From: JACQAI01 sp035507915
GTDB lineage: Bacteria > Pseudomonadota > Alphaproteobacteria > Elsterales > Elsteraceae
NCBI GenBank assembly: GCA_035507915.1
Contig: DATJNS010000538.1
Location: 1-7,166 of the forward strand
Direction: 5' to 3'
DNA: 7,166 nucleotides
In this document: positions 4,638 to 7,166 of the stretch, one piece after another
Layout of the letters: every line of letters starts with the position of its first letter
Position numbering within the stretch: the stretch's first letter is position 1
Program-made: the position numbers and the translations under genes
The notes under the pieces: model-generated
Database searches by the model: none
What the model saw: the letters and a program-made list of their open reading frames with translations, nothing else
Told to the model about the DNA's origin: nothing

Positions 4638-5834
4638 TCAGCTGACCCGTTTCATGCGCTCGGCGAGCGGTCGCGGCAACAGCAGGTAGTAACCGCCGCG
4701 TTGCTGCATCACGCCGGCCTGCTCGGCCGCCGCCGCGCCGGTGCCGCAGAACAGATCGCCGCGCACCGGGCCGCGGATCGCGCCTCCGGTATCCTGCGCC
4801 ACCACCAGACGCTGCAGCCGGCCGCCCGGCGCGGCAGGCTCGTCGATGTCGAGCCACAGCGGCGTGCCGAGCGGCATGAACTTGGGATCGACCGCCAGGC
4901 TGCGTCCCGCCGTCAGCACCAGACCCTGGGCGCCGACCGGCCCGTCGCCGGCGATCTGCTTGAAGAACACGTAGGACGGGTTGAGGTCCATCACCGCGCC
5001 GGCCTCGTCGGGGTGCTGCGTGAGCCAGTCGCGGATCGTCTGCATCGACACCTGTCCGCGCTCGAGCGCGCCGCGCGCCAACAACGCCCGGCCGATCGCG
5101 ACGTACTCGTGGCCGTTCTGCGCGGCGTAGCCGATGCGCAGGGTCTTGCCGTCGGGCAGCGCGACGCGCGCCGAGCCTTGGATCTCGACGAAGAAGGCGT
5201 CGATCGCGTTGTCGACCCACAGGAGCTCGAGACCGCGATTGGCGAGCGCGCCGCGCTCGATCGCCAACCGATCGGGATAGGGTTTCAGCTGGCCCGACAC
5301 GACGCGGCCAACGATCCTCTCGCCGTGCCAGTCGGCGCGGAAGTCGCCGAGATCGACGGTCACGAGGTCGTCGGGCCGTTTGTAGAGCGGCACCGTGTAG
5401 GCGGCGTCGCGCGTGAGCGAGCCGCGCAGCTCGGGCTCGTAGTAGCCGGTGAACAGACCGACCGGTCCGTCGCGACCGCTCGCCTCGAACGGCTCGAACC
5501 ACTGTTCGATGAGCGCGCGCGCCGCCGCGGCATCGAGCGTGCCGGCCTGCACGACCGCATCGCAGGCCGCCCGCCAATCCGCGACCGTGCCGCCGATCGT
5601 GCTGGCGCCCGACGACGGTCCGACGGGCCGATCGTCGGCCTGCTTCAACAAGCGGCCGCAACTCTTCTGTAACGCCGGCAGCGCAGCCGACTGATCGTCG
5701 GCCCGCCATCCGGGCAGGACGGCGAAGTCGACGGATGCCAACGCGAGATGCTCGGGCGGCGGCGCCAACGGCGGTTTCGGCGCGCACGCGCCAAGCACGA
5801 GCGCCAGCGCCAACGCCACGTGAGAGCCGCGCAT
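4638..5834 (-). CDS. mltA: Membrane-bound lytic murein transglycosylase A (lipoprotein)
   Basis: MltA cleaves the MurNAc-GlcNAc bond of peptidoglycan with formation of 1,6-anhydromuramic acid, allowing wall expansion and turnover. The 398-residue protein starts with a lipoprotein signal, MRGSHVALALALVLGAC, with the lipobox L-G-A-C at 14-17. Cys17 would be lipidated, and Ala at +2 suggests sorting to the outer membrane. The MltA domain shows GLFTGYYEPELRGS (126-139), the insert YKRPDDLV (151-158), VEIQGSARV (216-224) and NPSYVFF (285-291). The C-terminal 3D double-psi barrel is DTGGAIRGPVRGDLFCGTG (348-366); its two aspartates (348, 360) include the expected catalytic acid. The ATG at 5834 is preferred over an in-frame start at 5906 because it puts the lipobox at the right distance and overlaps the upstream stop by one base (TGATG), indicating translational coupling with the Tim44-like gene. 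Confidence 0.95.
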   Translation of the reverse strand: MRGSHVALALALVLGACAPKPPLAPPPEHLALASVDFAVLPGWRADDQSAALPALQKSCGRLLKQADDRPVGPSSGASTIGGTVADWRAACDAVVQAGTLDAAAARALIEQWFEPFEASGRDGPVGLFTGYYEPELRGSLTRDAAYTVPLYKRPDDLVTVDLGDFRADWHGERIVGRVVSGQLKPYPDRLAIERGALANRGLELLWVDNAIDAFFVEIQGSARVALPDGKTLRIGYAAQNGHEYVAIGRALLARGALERGQVSMQTIRDWLTQHPDEAGAVMDLNPSYVFFKQIAGDGPVGAQGLVLTAGRSLAVDPKFMPLGTPLWLDIDEPAAPGGRLQRLVVAQDTGGAIRGPVRGDLFCGTGAAAAEQAGVMQQRGGYYLLLPRPLAERMKRVS

Positions 5835-6529
5835 CAACTCGGCGTGCGGGTGGCGATCAGCGTCCAGTTGGGATCGCGCGCGCGCGTGTTGCGCGAGAAG
5901 GTCCACAGATCGACGACCTCGACCGGCTTCGCCGGATCGCCGTCGAGCACGGCGCCCGCGCGATCGCGCAGCAGATTGACCTGATCGGACACGACCTTGA
6001 TCGTCACCATCGCGACGCGGCCTTCCATGCGCGCCTCGATGATGTCGAGGATGCGGATGCCGCTCACCGTGGTCTCGAGGGTTTCGCCGGCGCCCTGGCG
6101 GGCGCGGATCGCGCCGGCGAACTGCTCGAAGACGTCGTCGGAAAGCAGCGGTCGCAAGGTTTGCAGATCGCCCCGCGCGTAGGCGCCGACGATCATCTCG
6201 AACGCGACGCGCGCGCCGCCGAGGAAGCTTTCCTCGCTGAAGCTCGGATCGGCCAGCTTGATCTCGGCGAGCCCGGTGCCGAGCGGCGTGGGCACGCCGG
6301 CGACCGGCGGCGGCAATTCGGCCCGCGGCAACGGCTGCACGACGGGCCTGGGACCCGGCCGAGGCGGCGCGGCATCCGGGCGTTGCTGGTCGGGCGGGCG
6401 ACGGACGAACGGATTGGGGCGCTGGCGCTCCTGCCCGGTGCGGCGGCCCAGCACGCTGCGCAGCCGAAAGAACAGGAACGCCGCCACCATGGCGAACAGC
6501 ACGATGTCGATGATGGAACCGTCGCCCAT
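5834..6529 (-). CDS. Tim44-like domain membrane protein (TimA type)
   Basis: A 231-residue bacterial homologue of the C-terminal domain of mitochondrial Tim44. It begins with one membrane anchor (IIDIVLFAMVAAFLFFRLRSVLG, about 6-28), with basic residues after it. A proline- and arginine-rich linker follows (about 35-84), then the Tim44 domain from about 90 to the end. Family signatures are DPSFSEESFLGGARVAFEMI (94-113), VGAYARGDLQTLRPLLSDDV (114-133), AIRARQGAGETL (140-151), LDGDPAKP (195-202) and VDLWTFSRN (206-214), ending in DPNWTLIATR (219-228). Length and order are typical of alphaproteobacteria, where the role is poorly defined but probably involves envelope protein handling. The start is supported by AGGA (complement of 6537-6540) seven bases upstream. 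The stop overlaps the mltA start by one base, and fxsA is divergent. Identity is firm; the molecular function is not. Confidence 0.93.
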   Translation of the reverse strand: MGDGSIIDIVLFAMVAAFLFFRLRSVLGRRTGQERQRPNPFVRRPPDQQRPDAAPPRPGPRPVVQPLPRAELPPPVAGVPTPLGTGLAEIKLADPSFSEESFLGGARVAFEMIVGAYARGDLQTLRPLLSDDVFEQFAGAIRARQGAGETLETTVSGIRILDIIEARMEGRVAMVTIKVVSDQVNLLRDRAGAVLDGDPAKPVEVVDLWTFSRNTRARDPNWTLIATRTPS

Positions 6530-6671
6530 CGCATCATCCTACCCGGAACCGCTGGGAATCCGCAGCGTCGGCGCGCCTCACCATCAGGGCTCGGGTGGTG
6601 TCGCTCCCCGATCGACCCGGGACGACGTGCGCATGAGGTGTAGATAGGCCCTGGCGTGGTAAAGAGCAAGC
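6530..6671. promoter_or_regulatory. Divergent intergenic region between the Tim44-like gene and fxsA
   Basis: This 142-bp gap must hold the promoters of two divergent genes. On the minus strand TTGCTC and TATCTA are 17 bp apart (within about 6644-6672), but each matches only half of the consensus. On the plus strand TAGATA (about 6642-6647) could be a -10 box without a clear -35. These two readings use the same AT-rich patch. I can support no exact promoter here, only the ribosome binding site of the Tim44-like gene at 6537-6540. Confidence 0.35.
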
Positions 6672-7166
6672 GTGCCCGCCCTCTTGCGACTGTTGCCGGT
6701 GGCTCTGCCGGCCGCCGAGATCGTCACCCTGATCATCGTCGTCCAGCTGATCGGCATCGGCTGGACGTTGCTGGCGCTCGCCGCGTCGGCGCTCGCCGGC
6801 GTGCTGGTCATCCGGGTGCTCGGTGCGCTCAGCCTGGTCGGACTGCGCGACGCGTTGGCGCGGCGCGAGCCGCCGGCCGGGCCGCTGCTTCGCGGCGCTT
6901 GCGTGCTGATCGCCGGCATGCTCCTGATCCTTCCGGGGTTCCTGAGCGACGTGATCGCTCTTCTGCTGCTGATCCCGCCGACCCGTCGCGTCCTGACCGG
7001 CACATTGTGGCGCCTGGGACGGTGGCCGGCGGGCGGCAGCCGCGGGTTCGAGGAGCGTGGTTCGACGGTGATCGACGGCGACTATCACGAGGTGCCGCCC
7101 GACGACGGAATCGTCCCGCCCGGGCGGCGGCTGGGCGACGATCCCGACGACCGGCCGCGCCCGAAA
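6672..7166 (+). CDS. fxsA: FxsA family membrane protein, 3' end beyond the window
   Basis: FxsA is a small inner-membrane protein, first known from Escherichia coli as a factor affecting phage T7 exclusion by the F plasmid. The open frame gives 165 residues and is still open at the right edge, so only the extreme C-terminus should be missing (family length about 150-180). Hydrophobic segments lie at about 5-28, 31-55, 74-90 and 91-108, with the conserved ILPGFLSDVIALLLLIPP at 86-103. An acidic and proline-rich cytoplasmic tail follows, carrying the usual VIDGDYHEV (133-141). The GTG at 6672 is chosen because an in-frame TAA lies at 6660-6662 and AAGAG lies five bases upstream; a TTG at 6684 is the next option. 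The head-to-head position with a Tim44-like gene is the usual alphaproteobacterial arrangement, often with secB close by, beyond this window. Confidence 0.9.
   Translation, partial: MPALLRLLPVALPAAEIVTLIIVVQLIGIGWTLLALAASALAGVLVIRVLGALSLVGLRDALARREPPAGPLLRGACVLIAGMLLILPGFLSDVIALLLLIPPTRRVLTGTLWRLGRWPAGGSRGFEERGSTVIDGDYHEVPPDDGIVPPGRRLGDDPDDRPRPK

Noticed and set aside
4627..5787. Minus-strand 386-residue frame overlapping mltA, and the plus-strand frame 4701-5672
   Set aside because: Both are alternative-frame readings of mltA, whose lipobox and catalytic motifs fix the true frame; the minus-strand one is overwhelmingly arginine.
5835..5906. Upstream start for mltA at 5906
   Set aside because: It would add 24 charged residues before the lipoprotein signal and overlap the end of the Tim44-like gene by about 70 bases.
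5735..6643. Plus-strand 302-residue frame opposite the Tim44-like gene
   Set aside because: The Tim44 domain on the minus strand is complete and well spaced; this frame lacks any family signature.
6534..7088. Minus-strand frame opposite fxsA
   Set aside because: The plus strand reads as a hydrophobic four-segment FxsA protein; the opposite reading is a Gln/Asp/Arg-rich artefact.
1..7166. CRISPR arrays, tRNA or rRNA genes, insertion sequences, toxin-antitoxin or defence systems
   Set aside because: I found no direct repeat array, no RNA gene signature, no transposase and no defence-like gene set; FxsA's historical phage link in E. coli is not evidence of a defence system here.

Overview
This is a high-GC stretch whose gene content and neighbourhoods look alphaproteobacterial. 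The main reasons are an FxsA gene divergent from a Tim44-like/mltA pair, a short phasin of the alphaproteobacterial type, and a TAXI-type solute-binding protein. A Rhodospirillales or Reyranella-like soil or water organism would fit, but that placement is inference. All genes have strongly GC-rich third codon positions, and this creates long arginine- and alanine-rich antisense open frames that I treat as shadows. I see no RNA genes, mobile elements, CRISPR arrays or clear signs of horizontal transfer.

Layout. (1) Positions 1-1870, minus strand: lutA followed by lutB, two subunits of the LutABC L-lactate oxidation complex. lutB runs off the left edge, so its C-terminus and any lutC lie outside. 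(2) Positions 1912-2932, minus strand: a small GNAT acetyltransferase immediately upstream of lutA, then an Ala/Gly-rich protein that I do not recognise. (3) Positions 3047-3949, minus strand: a TAXI-family solute-binding protein that lacks any signal peptide and has no TRAP permease beside it. (4) Positions 3950-4174: a divergent control region with a good sigma70-like promoter and TGC-N3-GCA motifs in front of a phasin gene (4175-4570, plus strand), which ends in a clear hairpin. (5) Positions 4638-6529, minus strand: a Tim44-like membrane protein and the lipoprotein transglycosylase MltA, coupled by a one-base stop/start overlap and converging on the phasin. (6) Positions 6672-7166, plus strand: FxsA, divergent from the Tim44 gene and running off the right edge.

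Functionally the window holds four small, mostly independent units: lactate oxidation, an orphan ligand-binding protein, carbon-storage granule coating, and an envelope module (Tim44-like, MltA, FxsA). I did not find a convincing undescribed multi-gene system. The best leads are the signal-less TAXI protein, the operator-like motifs around the phasin promoter, and the unrecognised 174-residue protein.
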